This document shows, piece after piece, positions 34,151-44,897 of a stretch of 64,000 nucleotides of DNA. Where the stretch lies: the NCBI RefSeq assembly GCF_021730395.1, contig NC_069379.1:25952501-26016500 (forward strand), read 5' to 3'. Below the pieces are notes generated by a model, which had not been told where the DNA came from, ran no database searches, and worked only from the letters and a program-made list of their open reading frames with translations. The first letter of the stretch is position 1; each line of letters starts with the position of its first letter. Position numbers and translations under genes: made by a program. The DNA comes from Mercenaria mercenaria (Eukaryota; Mollusca; Bivalvia; Venerida; Veneridae).

Positions 34151-34399
34151 TGCAAATTTTTCTTACTCTTTGACATTCGAACAAGTCGTCTGATTGGTTC
34201 AAATAAAAACAGATTTGCGAAAATAAAAATAGCAATATTGTAAATCCAAAATATACAGAAGACAAATGTGAATGGGTCATTCTCAGATCTTCGTTTAGAA
34301 GATCAAGACCTTTAGTCAGATTGACTTCTACGAATACAGCATTATTGATTGGGGTCACTGTGCATCTAAGAAAAATGCTTAGACAAAAACCCTTTAACA

Positions 34400-35880
34400 A
34401 TAATGACCCTGGATTGCTCACCTGAGTAATATGAGCCGCATGTTTCAAAAGTCAAACTGATGCTAAAATATTAAAATATTAGGTGGTCACTGAAAGTGAG
34501 TTTTAACATCGGTGTGTTGACTGTACATGTCATCCAAATGTCAAGGCTGTATCTTAAAATCAAAACAAGAAAGTAGGTCAGTAGATCAAAGCCACAGTGA
34601 GCCACAGTCAGGTGACCCATAATAACTTTGAATCATTAGGTAATTATAGTTAAACAGTTTAGAAACTATGATCTAAATATAATTTTTGAAGTATATTTCC
34701 CTATAAAATACATATAACAAGTGACCCCCAAGGCCGGGGGACTTTTCTTTTCAGGGGCATAATTTGAACACCCTTGTTAGAGGTCTACTAGTCAGTCCTA
34801 CAGCTCAAATATCAAAGGGTTAGGCCTTGAAATTTCAGACAAGAAGATTGTTATTTTTTTCTATATATGTTATGTTATACTTGCGACCTCCAGGGCAGGA
34901 CCTCTTGGCAGAGGAACACTAGGCAATGCAAAATACCTAATATCAAAAGCCTATACCTTGCAGTTTCAGGCAAGAATATATTTTTTAGTTGTTTCCTATA
35001 TCAGTTTATGTATAGACACCCCCGGGCAGGGCCTCTTTTCATCCCAGGATAATAACTTGAACAATCTTGGTAGAGGACCACAAGGCAATGCTTCATGCCA
35101 AATATCAAAGGCCTAGGTTTCAAGGTTTCAGACAAGAAAATTTTCTTAATATGTAAGTCTATGTAAAAATTGGGACCCCTGGGGCGTGACCTCTTTTCAC
35201 CCTAGGGGCACAATTTGAACAATAGTCATTGAGGAACATTCCATACATAAAGGCTCTTCGCCTTGCGGCTTTGAACAAGAATATTTCTAAAGATTTTTCT
35301 TTCGGTTGCCGTGGCAACTAGAGTTCTATCAATTCTTTGGGAAATTTTGAAAGGGGGCGGGCAAGGGTCATCCTGTGAAGTTTGGTGTAAATCTGCTCGG
35401 TGGTTTTGAAAAAGAAGATCAAATTCTAATATGGGTCATCTGGGTTCCAAAACTAGGTCACTGGGTCAAATCAAGGAAAATCCTTGTGTATGCAATAGGG
35501 ACTGCGTTAACAATGGATTTTCAAAAATTTGGTCAGATTTGTTGCCTTGATAAAATCTAGGTCAAGTTCGAATATGGGTAAACTTGGGTCAGAAACTATT
35601 CACTAGGTCAAATCAAAGAAAAACCTTGTGTAATGGAAACAGGCTGTATTTTTCAATTGATCTTCATGAAACTTGGTCAGAATGATAGTCTTGATGAAAT
35701 CTAGGTCAAGTTCAAATATGAGTAATCTGGGGTCAAAAACTAGGTCACTAGGTCAAATCAAAGAAAATACTTGTTTATACTCAAGTTTTTGCTACAATTT
35801 AATGATAATTGGTCAGAATAATTTTTCCATGAAATCATTAGGTCAAACATGTTTACACTGTTATGGTGTGTTTCTCAGTT
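34400..35880 (+). repeat. large dispersed bivalve-type repeat
   Basis: It begins with GCTCACCTGAG (34416-34426), then AAGAAAGTAGGTCAGTAG, AGTTAAACAGT, repeated blocks of GACCCCCxxGGxxGGG, CATAATTTGAACA and CAATGCxxxATxCCAAATATC, and a 3' part rich in AACTAGGTCACTxGGTCAAA. The first part matches 58141-59266. The frames over it are not genes. Confidence 0.7.
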
Positions 35881-36287
35881 TTATCGGAATTGTAACTTAT
35901 TAATATATATATCAGTCAGAAAAAATATCAGAACCAAACCTGACCTACTTTAATAGATATTTGAAATTAACGATCCCGACACCATTGTGCAGCTTACATC
36001 AATTTTAGGCAGATTCCAGCCAAAATACTGAAGGATGAAATTTTTTTGTAACAAGTAGAATTTGTTCGGTCAAATGATACATTATAAGCCATATTTAATT
36101 ACTTAGCTTTAATTTTAGACATAAAGTTTTTTAGAAAGAAATATTGGAAGAACATTTTTTTTAAAATGTCGGATATCCTAAACCTAAACGCTCGTACATC
36201 TTTAAATTGAGGTAAAATAATGAGATCGGAGAGTATCACCATTTTATATATCTAAAATGAATATATTAAAAATCCTTCGTCCTCTAC
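35881..36287. other. intergenic, nothing recognised
   Basis: Non-coding, AT-rich, no repeat identified. Confidence 0.5.
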
Positions 36288-36440
36288 CTCTGGTAATTCA
36301 TGTGGTGAAGTTGGCAGTTACTTGCTGAGAACAGGTTTGTACTATTATAAAATCCATGAACACCGTATAGGTTAACTGCCCGCCGTTACATGACTGAAAT
36401 ACTGTTGAAAAACGGCGTTAAACCCAAAACAAACAAATAA
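36288..36440 (+). mobile_element. SINE family B, 5'-truncated
   Basis: It starts inside the body (GTGAAGTTGGCAGTTACTTGC) and ends GGCGTTAAACCCAAAACAAACAAA. It lacks the tRNA-like head. Confidence 0.7.
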
Positions 36441-36764
36441 ACAAAATATAAGTAAAACGCAAAATCAAATAGAATGAATGCTTCACTGGAAGAGGAGAAG
36501 CCATTTTGAGGCCTATTTGCTAGTTAACTGTTTAATCACGTGTAATCGTTATATTCTTCAAACTTGTTATACAAGGACAGCATTTTATACGTTCAATATT
36601 TCCAACAGTTAAATTCTTCGAAATTGTTATGTGGAATGGTGTCCCTTTACTTTTGTTTTTACGTTGACGATCGCTTTATTTCAAATGTATGCGTAGTATA
36701 ATGACGAATAAACCCGTAAACCCGTAAACAATAGCCAGCACGCTAATTTCAACGGGGTTGAGGT

Positions 36765-36990
36765 GGGGGGGGGGGGGGTAGTGAGTTTGATCCCTAGACT
36801 GGGGGTATGTTCTCCGTGACGATTTGATAAAAGACATTGTCTCTGAAATCGTTCTTTCTTCACATCTGATACAAGCTGGGAAGTTAGCAGTTACTTGCGG
36901 AGAACAGGGTTTTGTACTGGTAAAAAATCAAGGGAACATTGGTTAGGTTAACTGCCCGTCGGCGTAACGTAACTGATATAGCGACTTAAT
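36765..36990 (+). mobile_element. SINE family B copy behind a poly-G run
   Basis: A run of 14 G (36765-36778) is followed by a weak B box (GAGTTTGATCCCTAG), CTCCGTGACGATTTGATAAA, GCAGTTACTTGCGGAGAACA and a diverged 3' end. Confidence 0.65.
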
Positions 36991-37218
36991 TGTCTGTTAA
37001 ACGATGTGTCAAAATTGCGTTACTGAAACAGGTTTCCATCGAAAGCAAATCTTACATCTATGCCAGGGTTGGTTATCTTGTAGTTTTAAACATACTTATT
37101 ATAAGGTCAAGTTCCTTTCAGATTTACACGAAAAACGTTTAGAAGATGAAATAAGAGAAAACAGTCCTTGGAAAGTGGTAAAAGTTGTTTTTGTTTTACA
37201 GTAACGCTTTTCTTTTGT

Positions 37219-37224
37219 TTTATT
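37219..37224 (-). terminator. candidate polyadenylation signal of paralogue 2
   Basis: AATAAA on the minus strand about 170 bp after the paralogue 2 tail stop. Confidence 0.35.
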
Positions 37225-37395
37225 GATAAAATAGATACACAAAATACGTTATGAGTATAAAGCCTTCTGCATTTATATTCCAAAGTGTAATGTGTTTCCA
37301 ATTTGAAATGGAGAAAAAACCGTTACGTCAATATCTAACTTTCATACAAAGTATCAGATACGCTTTTATCAATACAAGCAGACGACACTTTTTTG

Positions 37396-37571
37396 TTATC
37401 GATTGCTGTTTTGGGAAATAGAATATATCGTATGAATATACATGTAACTGCCTTTTTTATTGCCTTCCTGACTGACTGGACCTCGTATGAATTTCTCTGA
37501 CGGTCCTTCTTCAGTCTGGTCTTCAGTTGGCTCATCGTAGATATGTTCAATTGGCTCTTCGTAGATATGAG
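37396..37571 (-). pseudogene. paralogue 2 exon 5: cytoplasmic tail
   Basis: Acceptor TTTTCTTATCAG, phase 1. The tail reads AHIYEEPIEHIYDEPTEDQT at its start, so the YxEP motif is present twice, then GSYMYIHTIYSISQNSNR and TAA. Relative to paralogues 1 and 3 a small deletion removes the NEYEEI segment and brings a stop into frame. HIYDEP fits the Nck-type SH2 ligand (pY-D-E-P/V/D). Confidence 0.8.
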
Positions 37572-37763
37572 CTGATAAGAAAATAGGTTGTTTTGTAATA
37601 TGGAACAAATTCCGTTATACAATATTAAATTTTTCTACAATTGTGTGCAGAGGGGTATAATTATTGATTTAATTATTTAAGGTAGATTCACATAATTGGT
37701 CAGATGATGTTTTGAAAAAAGCATGGAGCTTATAAGTAAAATAATATTTAGCTCATTTTATTG

Positions 37764-37798
37764 TTTTTTTTTTTTTTTTTTTTTTTGTTTTTTTTTTT
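37764..37798. repeat. poly-T tract
   Basis: Thirty-four T with one G, in the last intron of paralogue 2. Confidence 0.9.
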
Positions 37799-37872
37799 GC
37801 TGGATAGCACTTCTAATGACCGAGGAAACTGCTTTTCAAATCTGTAAGTTAAATTTCAGATAAATAAGAAAG

Positions 37873-37873
<1 letters not shown>

Positions 37874-37924
<51 letters not shown>
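37874..37924. repeat. (GT)n microsatellite
   Basis: About 51 bp of GT. It adjoins the 3' end of a minus-strand SINE and is probably its expanded (CA)n tail. Confidence 0.93.
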
Positions 37925-37925
<1 letters not shown>

Positions 37926-38236
37926 CGGGTTTAACGTCTTTCTCAACAATTTTTCAGTCATATGAACGACGATGTCTACTTGTAGCAGTGAGCTCAATGC
38001 TCAACTTTATAGTGCTGCCTCACTGGAATATCACGCCGTAGACACATGACATGATACCCAGTCACATTATACTGACACCGGGCTGACCAGTCCTAGTACT
38101 ATCCTCTAAATGCTGAGCGCCAAGCGAGGAAGCTACTAGTACCATTTTTTACGTCTTTGGTATGACGCGGCCAGGGATCGAACCCACGACCTCCCGCACT
38201 CGAAGCGGACGCTCTACCACTAGGCTACCGAGGCGG
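37925..38236 (-). mobile_element. tRNA-derived SINE with (CA)n tail
   Basis: The minus strand starts CCGCCTCGGTAGCCTAGTGG (A box) and has B box GGGTTCGATCC. A 200-bp body follows with CGTCATACCAAAGACGT and a 3' end GACGTTAAACCCGAACAC running into (CA)n. Head, body and tail all look complete. Confidence 0.8.
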
Positions 38237-39052
38237 TAAATAAGAAAGGAGAAACGATTTTAATGATTATGTTCATGAATATGAGTAAGTGTTCCTATAT
38301 GTAACAATACCACTTCTGACTAGTGTAAAGTCGAAGCATGATTCACGGCACAAATTTTAAAACATTCTATGAATAATATAACTAACAATATGATTTTTCA
38401 TTTCAGGAAAGTAAATCAGCACACTCTAGTTAACCAACAAAGGATATTGAGTACAATTTCGTATTTCTTCATTTCAATGTTACCAAAGTAAGCAAAGTAA
38501 ACATTTTATGAATTTTATCATATACTTACCAACACTGTGCTACACACTGGATTTGGTTCAACATTTGCTGGTGTATTTCTCAAGTGTTTTGTGCAAATTA
38601 TTTACATATATGGCCGGTGGTCTACCGGTAACATACTTTACTGTCAATCCAGTGGTCCGGATTTCGATATCTGCTATGTAAAGCGCCTTCTTGAACGTGT
38701 TTATCATGAGGGCGCTTTATAAATCTGGTATAATAATGATTACCATCATGGAAACACTAAAGAATACAGTTATTCTGTGGTGCGTCTTGAACTGATGCTT
38801 TCCTGTGCAGACTTATGAAAAAATGCATGCTTTTCATGACGATGTGAAATATGTAAATACTGATACTGGGCATTTTCAGATATTACAATAACATTAATCG
38901 GACTGACATTGCAATATGTGCTTTCATCATAGCTGAATTCGCGTTGTTATTCGATTTTATGTAAATCTTATAATATTTGTCCTACAAGTTGTAAATATAT
39001 ATACACATTTATGTGTGTGTATATGGAGAAAAAGTATCATGAAAAATATTAC
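38237..39052. other. last intron of paralogue 2
   Basis: 38330-38410 retains intron homology to paralogues 1 and 3 (ATGATTCAC, AATAATATAACTAACAAT, TTTCATTTCAGGAAA). Otherwise no feature. Confidence 0.5.
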
Positions 39053-39147
39053 CTGAGTCCTCTTTAATTCTACAAGCTGCTCTGTTTTGATTATACTCAA
39101 CTGCACCCCTTAAACGCAGAGTAACTTCCTTTCGTTTCGCTTTATGT
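39053..39147 (-). pseudogene. paralogue 2 exon 4: juxtamembrane segment
   Basis: 95 bp, one codon shorter than the other two copies. It reads HKAKRKEVTLRLRGAVEYN then QNRAACRIKEDS, with donor TCAG|GTAATA. The frame of the exon is intact. Confidence 0.78.
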
Positions 39148-40127
39148 CTTTAATACAAATGCTAACATATAACAAACAATTATAGAAAGAATATATGTTA
39201 AGCTTTTTAAATATGTATGCTACTAACTGTTTTATTGTAAATAAACGTAAAATATGAGGGAGAATCGGGCCAAGTGTGTGCTCTGGGTATGTAAAAAGCA
39301 TGTGTCCTTTAAAGTATTAATCTATAAAAGACTAAACTTATGTTATAAATTACAACTTTGATAATAATATTTGGCATGTCTAAATATGATTGATAGTTGA
39401 CACAGTTAAAGAAAAACTGTTACGTTGAAATAAAATTCTACTATCATTGTTTTGCCATCAATACCATAATTTGTACTAAAAATATCAGTGAAAGAAGATG
39501 ACGTCACAATATCTATGCTTGCTGCGGGTTCAATATGATGGTGTCATTTATTCATGTCATTTCTTGTCCGGTTTTTAAAGTTCAATGTTTCTTCAAGCTC
39601 TGTCTGATTAGCGAAGATTGAAAACGTTGTGTATACATTTTATATCAAATTATGCACGAAAAGAGATATTTAAAAGTTTCTTCCCAACAGATATTGTTCT
39701 GTTGTATAATAATTATTAGAACATTTTTATAGAGCTTTTTATTTCTCGAAACATCTTTTAATCATGTCAGTTAATGCTTTTCATACAAATATTGTAAAAT
39801 ATATTTATATTATCCATGTGAAAGGTTTAAAATAAAATCTGGAAAGTAGTTCCCTCGTAAGCACCGAAAACAAGGCAAACAGTGAAAATGTGAAAACAGT
39901 GCAGACTCGGTTTAATTGAGTCTGTTCATGAGCAGTAATGTAAAATGCAACACTGCCTACACCCACTAGCACCGGCTTAAGCAGTATTCAATCTTCAAAT
40001 CTAAATGAATTAAAATCAATGATCCCGAAGGACCAGAAAATATAACAACACTGAGATGAAGTCGGGGCGACTTTTTACGACCAGACTTACAAAACTTTGT
40101 AAATTATAATATGTGACTGATAAATAC
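39148..40127. other. intron of paralogue 2 between TM and juxtamembrane exons
   Basis: 39435-39475 keeps a short match (CTATCATTGTTTTGCCATCA) to the conserved intronic block of paralogues 1 and 3. An inverse copy of the CTCAGTCAAACCGAGTC-type repeat is near 39905-39935. No gene is seen. Confidence 0.55.
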
Positions 40128-40248
40128 CATTTTGTGACCAATATAACAGTAGTAACAGCTGCATAGATGATAAGGACAGTTACAGAAACCACCACAACAA
40201 TGGTACCAACAGGACTGGTCGAATCAGAATCAGTTCCATATCTTCTTT
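40128..40248 (-). pseudogene. paralogue 2 exon 3: transmembrane segment
   Basis: 121 bp, acceptor TTTTCTCAACAG. It encodes RRYGTDSDSTSPVG, a hydrophobic span (TIVVVVSVTVLIIYAAV within it) and TK. The splice donor reads AAATG|GTATTTATC; joined to the next exon the split codon is TGA, against CGA (Arg) in paralogues 1 and 3. C-to-T at a CpG would explain it. Confidence 0.78.
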
Positions 40249-40544
40249 CTGTTGAGAAAATTTAAAATGGAATAGTAAGATTCGAATTCATGGAGACATA
40301 AGACATATCAAACACTGCTAGATTCAAACACTTCAAAGAAAGCAATCCACAAATAGAAATGTAGTTGAGAGACATCACCAGGTAAACAAATATAACAAAA
40401 ACATAAAAGACAACAAACATACCACATGTTGTAACAGTTGTTACAAGAAACAAAACCTTGCAAAGGTCAGTAACCTTTGTAAAGGGAACTTGGGGTGAGG
40501 GGATGGGGTGGAGGGGGTGTTTAAACCTCACACCCACCATATTT
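40249..40544. other. intron of paralogue 2
   Basis: No feature recognised except a G-rich GGGGTGAGGGGATGGGGTGG-like stretch near 40492-40520, just before the SINE. Confidence 0.5.
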
Positions 40545-40770
40545 CCAATCTGAGCAGGGTTGTGAGTTCGATTGCCCGGCGAGGCGTGATTAATAAAAGA
40601 CATTGTCTCTGAAATCATTTGTCCTCCAACTCAGATTCGTATTTTGAAGTTGGCATTGCAGAGACAGGTTGGTACTGGTACAGAATCCAAGAAAAGTGCT
40701 TAGTTTAACTGTCTGCCGTTACATAATTCAAATACTGTTGAAAACAGCGCTAAACTCAACGCAAACAAAG
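40545..40770 (+). mobile_element. SINE family B copy
   Basis: The head has B-box-like TGTGAGTTCGATTGCCC. The body has AAAGACATTGTCTCTGAAAT, CCAACTCAGATTCGT and CCGTTACATAATTCAAATAC, ending in AACAGCGCTAAACTC. It lies in the EGF-to-TM intron, antisense to the gene. Confidence 0.7.
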
Positions 40771-41663
40771 TCATAAACTTTTCAAAACTAGGCAAGTTAC
40801 AAGACAAACCACCAAAAGCATCGTAGCGTAGTACACTCGAGTAGTTGTGAAGACATGCTCTATGATTGATGAATTGTCCATTGTTCCTTGTTAGATTTTC
40901 TAATTACTTTATTAAAATAGCTACAAATTTTGCATAAGTTTTAAACTACATCACTATACGACTTGGGTGTGCAAGATTTACGCGTCTTGCCAAATAATGT
41001 ATGAATGAATATATATAGACCTTTGGGCTTTGTTTTACACTGCTTACAGTTTTGGAACAGTAAAAGTACAGGTTTTTTCTGTTTTTGTTTTAATTTCATT
41101 GAATAATTAAAATCAGAATTATTCCTTCGATAAGTATTCTTTAAGAAACCAAGTTTTCTTTAATCAATTTGTCTGCACAGCCAGGAGTTTTGTTTATCCT
41201 CAGACGGTATTTTCAACAAAATACTGCATGCATAGTAAGACAAATTACTATTTATTATTTTCACCTTCTATAAAGTTCTAACTCAATATCTAAATATACA
41301 TAACTGCTTGTCAATTTCAAACCATCATTGATCTGCAGGTGCTTCATTGTCTGCTAATTATCAATTCCTTAATATCACTTATTTTGCACATAAGTTATGT
41401 TGTGCAAAGGATATGGAGTAGTTTTGTTAACAGTCGACTATTACTGCGAGATAATTAATTATTAATGTAGGTCTACATACAGAATTTATTGAAATGTTTA
41501 CTGATGAGGATTTCCTTCATTTACAGTAAATATCAAAAAAAAAAAAAAATATCTTAGTGGATGATGGCCATTATTTAAGTTTTTAAGTTATTTTTTGCAG
41601 TTGTTTTCTATCTTGTCTACTCCTGATGATTAAATCGTTAAACACAAGAGAGACACCACCAAC
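40771..41663. other. intron of paralogue 2, nothing recognised
   Basis: AT-rich, with an A-run near 41536-41550. No exon or repeat identified. Confidence 0.5.
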
Positions 41664-42731
41664 CTTGTAAGCATGAATCTCCCTCGAAGTCTTTTATACA
41701 CCCATTGACACATGAGCCAGTTTCTCTGTCACATGTTCTGTTGAGACAAGTAAAGCTGCACGAATTATGGCATTTATTTCCGTAATAGCCAACTTCACAC
41801 CCCAAGCTACATATTCCCGTTGACCAGTCGCATTCCTTCTTTACGCAATTACTATTGCACACCAAATCACAGCGAGGACCATATATAGCGGGATGTACGC
41901 AACGTTCGCAGAGTCCGGTTTGCTTATCACAAACCAAGCAACTTTCAGAGCATTGTTTCTCGCATCGTTCACCCCATGTACCATTTACACATCCCATAAG
42001 GCAAACCCCCATTTTGGTATCACATTTCTGATCAATACATGTCTTTTTGCATTCCGAGCAACGCGTATTGGTAATATGATCCAAGTCTGGAAAATAACCA
42101 TTAACACAAGAAATGCATCCGCCATACTTTCTATCACATGTTGTTATGCAGTCAGTGCACATGGCATCTTGTATTTTACATTCAGAAAGACACGAGGAGC
42201 CATAAAATCCCGACTCACACCCATGCCTACAAGTTCCATTATCGCTGTGACAGTCGCTGTGAAGACAATTTGCTGGACACTCAAACAGGCACCGTTCTCC
42301 CCAATAGCCCCGTTTGCAGCCGTATTCACATGTCCCATAGTCAGATTTACATATTGTTTTCATACAGTTTCTAGAGCAGCGTATGCTGCAGTGATAAAAC
42401 CCACTGCTTTTATTTCGTCCGTAACTACCTTTTTTGCACGATAAACATTCATTAATTGGACCACTAGAACTATCACAAGTTTGACATTTTATATTACACT
42501 CCGATTTGCATTTATTGCCATACAGTCCATCTTCACATGACTTGCACGAGAATCTATCTGTACAGGTTTGACAATATTTGAGGCAAGGTCTGTCACACTT
42601 TGGTCCGTAAAACCCAGGTAAGCAGGAATAGCAACTTCCATTTCTCAAGCACTCACCTGATAAACAATGTGGAGGACAATGTTCAAAACAAAATATACCG
42701 AAATAGCCAGGCTGACAATCGTTGCAATAAC
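41664..42731 (-). pseudogene. paralogue 2 exon 2: second half of the EGF array
   Basis: One open frame of about 356 residues starting YCNDCQPGYFGIFC and running through about ten modules (LPGFYGPKC, EDGLYGNKC, KRGYWGERC, ESGFYGSSC, VNGTWGERC, EVGYYGNKC, IKDFEGDSC). The donor CAAG|GTTGGT is in phase 1, as required for the TM exon. Alignment to paralogue 3 begins at about its residue 400, and everything N-terminal is absent. The antisense frame 41893-42444 is a shadow. Confidence 0.85.
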
Positions 42732-44025
42732 CTAAGACCTAAAATTGTTCAAATTTCAGTAGAAAATTGTGGTTTATTGAATTGAATTGATGTTACCATG
42801 GAAACGAAGCCCGTGACCTATGAATCTAAATGTAAAATTCAAAAGCGTTGACACTAGTCTATTTAAGAAACACAGCTTCGGTTTTTTATTTTTATTTCAA
42901 CAATATCCATGAGAATAATAGTAGCATGCTGAACGATCTTTCCATGAAAAATTCCAGACGAGGGGTACTGCTGTAAGTATTCTAAGCTTAGAAATTTGTT
43001 TGAATAAATGCAGATAACACGAAAATATAACTTACGTTAGAAATAATATGTTTTAAAGCTACATCAACTAGAAAGATAATCTTATTTAATATTATTTTAT
43101 AAGAAATTACGACAAAAAGCAAGATATAAGCCATTTTAACCATCTCTGTTGCCATGGTTACTTTAAACTTTAAGAAAAATAGGGTACCATGAATAGTGCT
43201 TGGTATTTTGCTAATCATATTACCCAAATATTCCATGTTGGTCATTAACAGAATGGCCTGAACTCTTGCGGGCATGCAGTTATATTTTGGCCTCATTTTC
43301 TTGGTAATTATCCCTGCAGATATACATTTATGTTACCAGTTTAATGTATTTCATCTATCTGAGGGTGCAGATGGTTTCTGATGGTGATATTCGAAGGCAG
43401 AACCACCAGAAATCTTGTTCTATTTCCACGGGCGTTTCGTATCCTAATTTACTCGAGCCTAACTGTATACGCCAGTTCGATAGGTTCATTTATATGACGA
43501 ATCACGGTTTTCACAGTGTTTAATGTATTTCTTATATCATGAGATTGATAGTTTGAAATACAGGTGTACATTAAATAACCTAAAATTGAAAAATACAATG
43601 TTATTTTGATCAACAAACATAACAAACAATATGAATAATAATATCATCATACATGATTTTAAGAAAACAGTTACTGAAGTTTAGCAATCATGAGTTGGAA
43701 TGGAAAAAAGGTTGATCTATAAAAATATTTTACAGGTGTTTGTGTGTTAACTAATGACGACTCCTTATTAAAATGATGCTTATTTGTAACAAAAAACATT
43801 CCTGATTTTTTTAATTGATAAGTACTGTACAAATTAGAAAACATAGCCTAGATTTTTTCATTGTCAGTTCAAGGAAATCCCGTTCCATTAAACTTTCACA
43901 TATTTGAATATTTTGACTTTCTTTCCAAACTTTCATAAAGTGTTACAAAGTTTGCCTGTTTCTGTTAGATGTCAAGAACACATGATGTCAGGTATGCAAA
44001 CAGAAGTATTTAAGAAATTGAAATA
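42732..44025. other. intergenic, nothing firm
   Basis: Unrelated to the EGF exon. ACCATGGAAAC near 42796 and its inverse GCCATGGTTAC near 43151 hint at an inverted repeat. The hydrophobic minus-strand frame 42988-43296 (102 codons) has no domain and is not called a gene. Confidence 0.45.
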
Positions 44026-44897
44026 CAGTCGAATACCGTTACCGTGATATTCAAGGGACTGTAAAAATTGCATCGACGTATCCGAAGTTCGACGTAACGA
44101 TATCGACGATATCTGGGACTACTTTGTACTTTTGTCAGACGTCTATATTGTCATTATATCCATATATGCTTTTTTCCAGAGGTTTTTAAAGGGGAAAGAA
44201 ATAATATAAAACGTAAATACGATTTTAATCTTATTGACAAATAAAGCATCCTAATTTATTTAATTAGATACATACAACTTTTTAATCTTTTTAAAATATA
44301 CATTTAAACATTAGCATTTTTATTCCTTCCCTAAACAGGTCTGAATGCAGCGGTAATGTTCCTAGTTGAGTAGTCATTTTGACTTTGCTTCGATAACGAA
44401 AATTTGCCAGTTAACAGATTGTTACTCAATGCTAAATGGCAGATTTTTACACCGTCAAACAAAATATTCCATACAAATTAGTTGTTATATTGGAAAACAG
44501 CTTTCCTGCTTTTATAAGACTTATTATTGGGAGTTAAATAACTTCCTGACATTTAAATTGGATTAAAGATTTAAATAACAATGAAAGCAAACACACAAAC
44601 TAACTTGAATATGATTAATACATCGCCTGACAACAATAGGTTGATTTTCAAACCTTACAAATAACATGGATATTTTTTGACACGCTGTGATATCGACGAA
44701 ACCAGGTGGAATAACAGTATAGGTAAGTTCACGGGACTGGAAATCTCATCGAGCTAAACAAAATATCGAGCTAATCATATCGAGTTTATGATAAATAATT
44801 ACATTAAGATAAATAGGGGAAAATCGGGACCAACTCAAACACATCGTGCTAACCGGAGTATCGAGCTAACCGATATCGAGGTAACGATATTCAACTG
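44026..44897. mobile_element. pogo/Tigger-like MITE
   Basis: 872 bp with imperfect terminal inverted repeats: CAGTCGAATACCGTTACCGT on the left and, inverted, CAGTTGAATATCGTTACCTC on the right. TA lies on both sides (44024-44025 and 44898-44899). The inner ends are rich in ATCGAGCTAAC/GACGTAACGATATCGA motifs. There is no transposase frame. CAGT termini and TA target sites fit the pogo/Tigger branch of Tc1-mariner. Confidence 0.8.

Larger units (their letters stand above)
37396..42731 (-). pseudogene. paralogue 2: truncated multi-EGF receptor copy
   Basis: Four recognisable exons: 41664-42731 (second half of the EGF array), 40128-40248 (TM), 39053-39147 (juxtamembrane), 37396-37571 (tail). Acceptors, donors and phases match paralogues 1 and 3. 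No signal-peptide exon or first EGF half is found up to paralogue 3. Homology stops at an AG before GTTATTGC (42731). The TM donor is preceded by TG where the others have CG, so the codon across the junction becomes TGA in place of CGA. The tail ends early and lacks YEEI. The EGF part itself is one clean reading frame. Most likely a decayed duplicate; a remodelled shorter gene with other 5' exons and splicing is the alternative. Confidence 0.72.

Noticed and set aside
38160-38236. tRNA gene on the minus strand
   Set aside because: Continuous with a SINE body ending in a (CA)n tail.
41893-42444. 183-codon plus-strand frame
   Set aside because: Shadow of the EGF exon of paralogue 2 on the other strand; biased by cysteine codons.
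42988-43296. Hydrophobic 102-codon minus-strand frame
   Set aside because: No family, no paralogue, no splice context; AT-rich DNA yields hydrophobic codons by chance.
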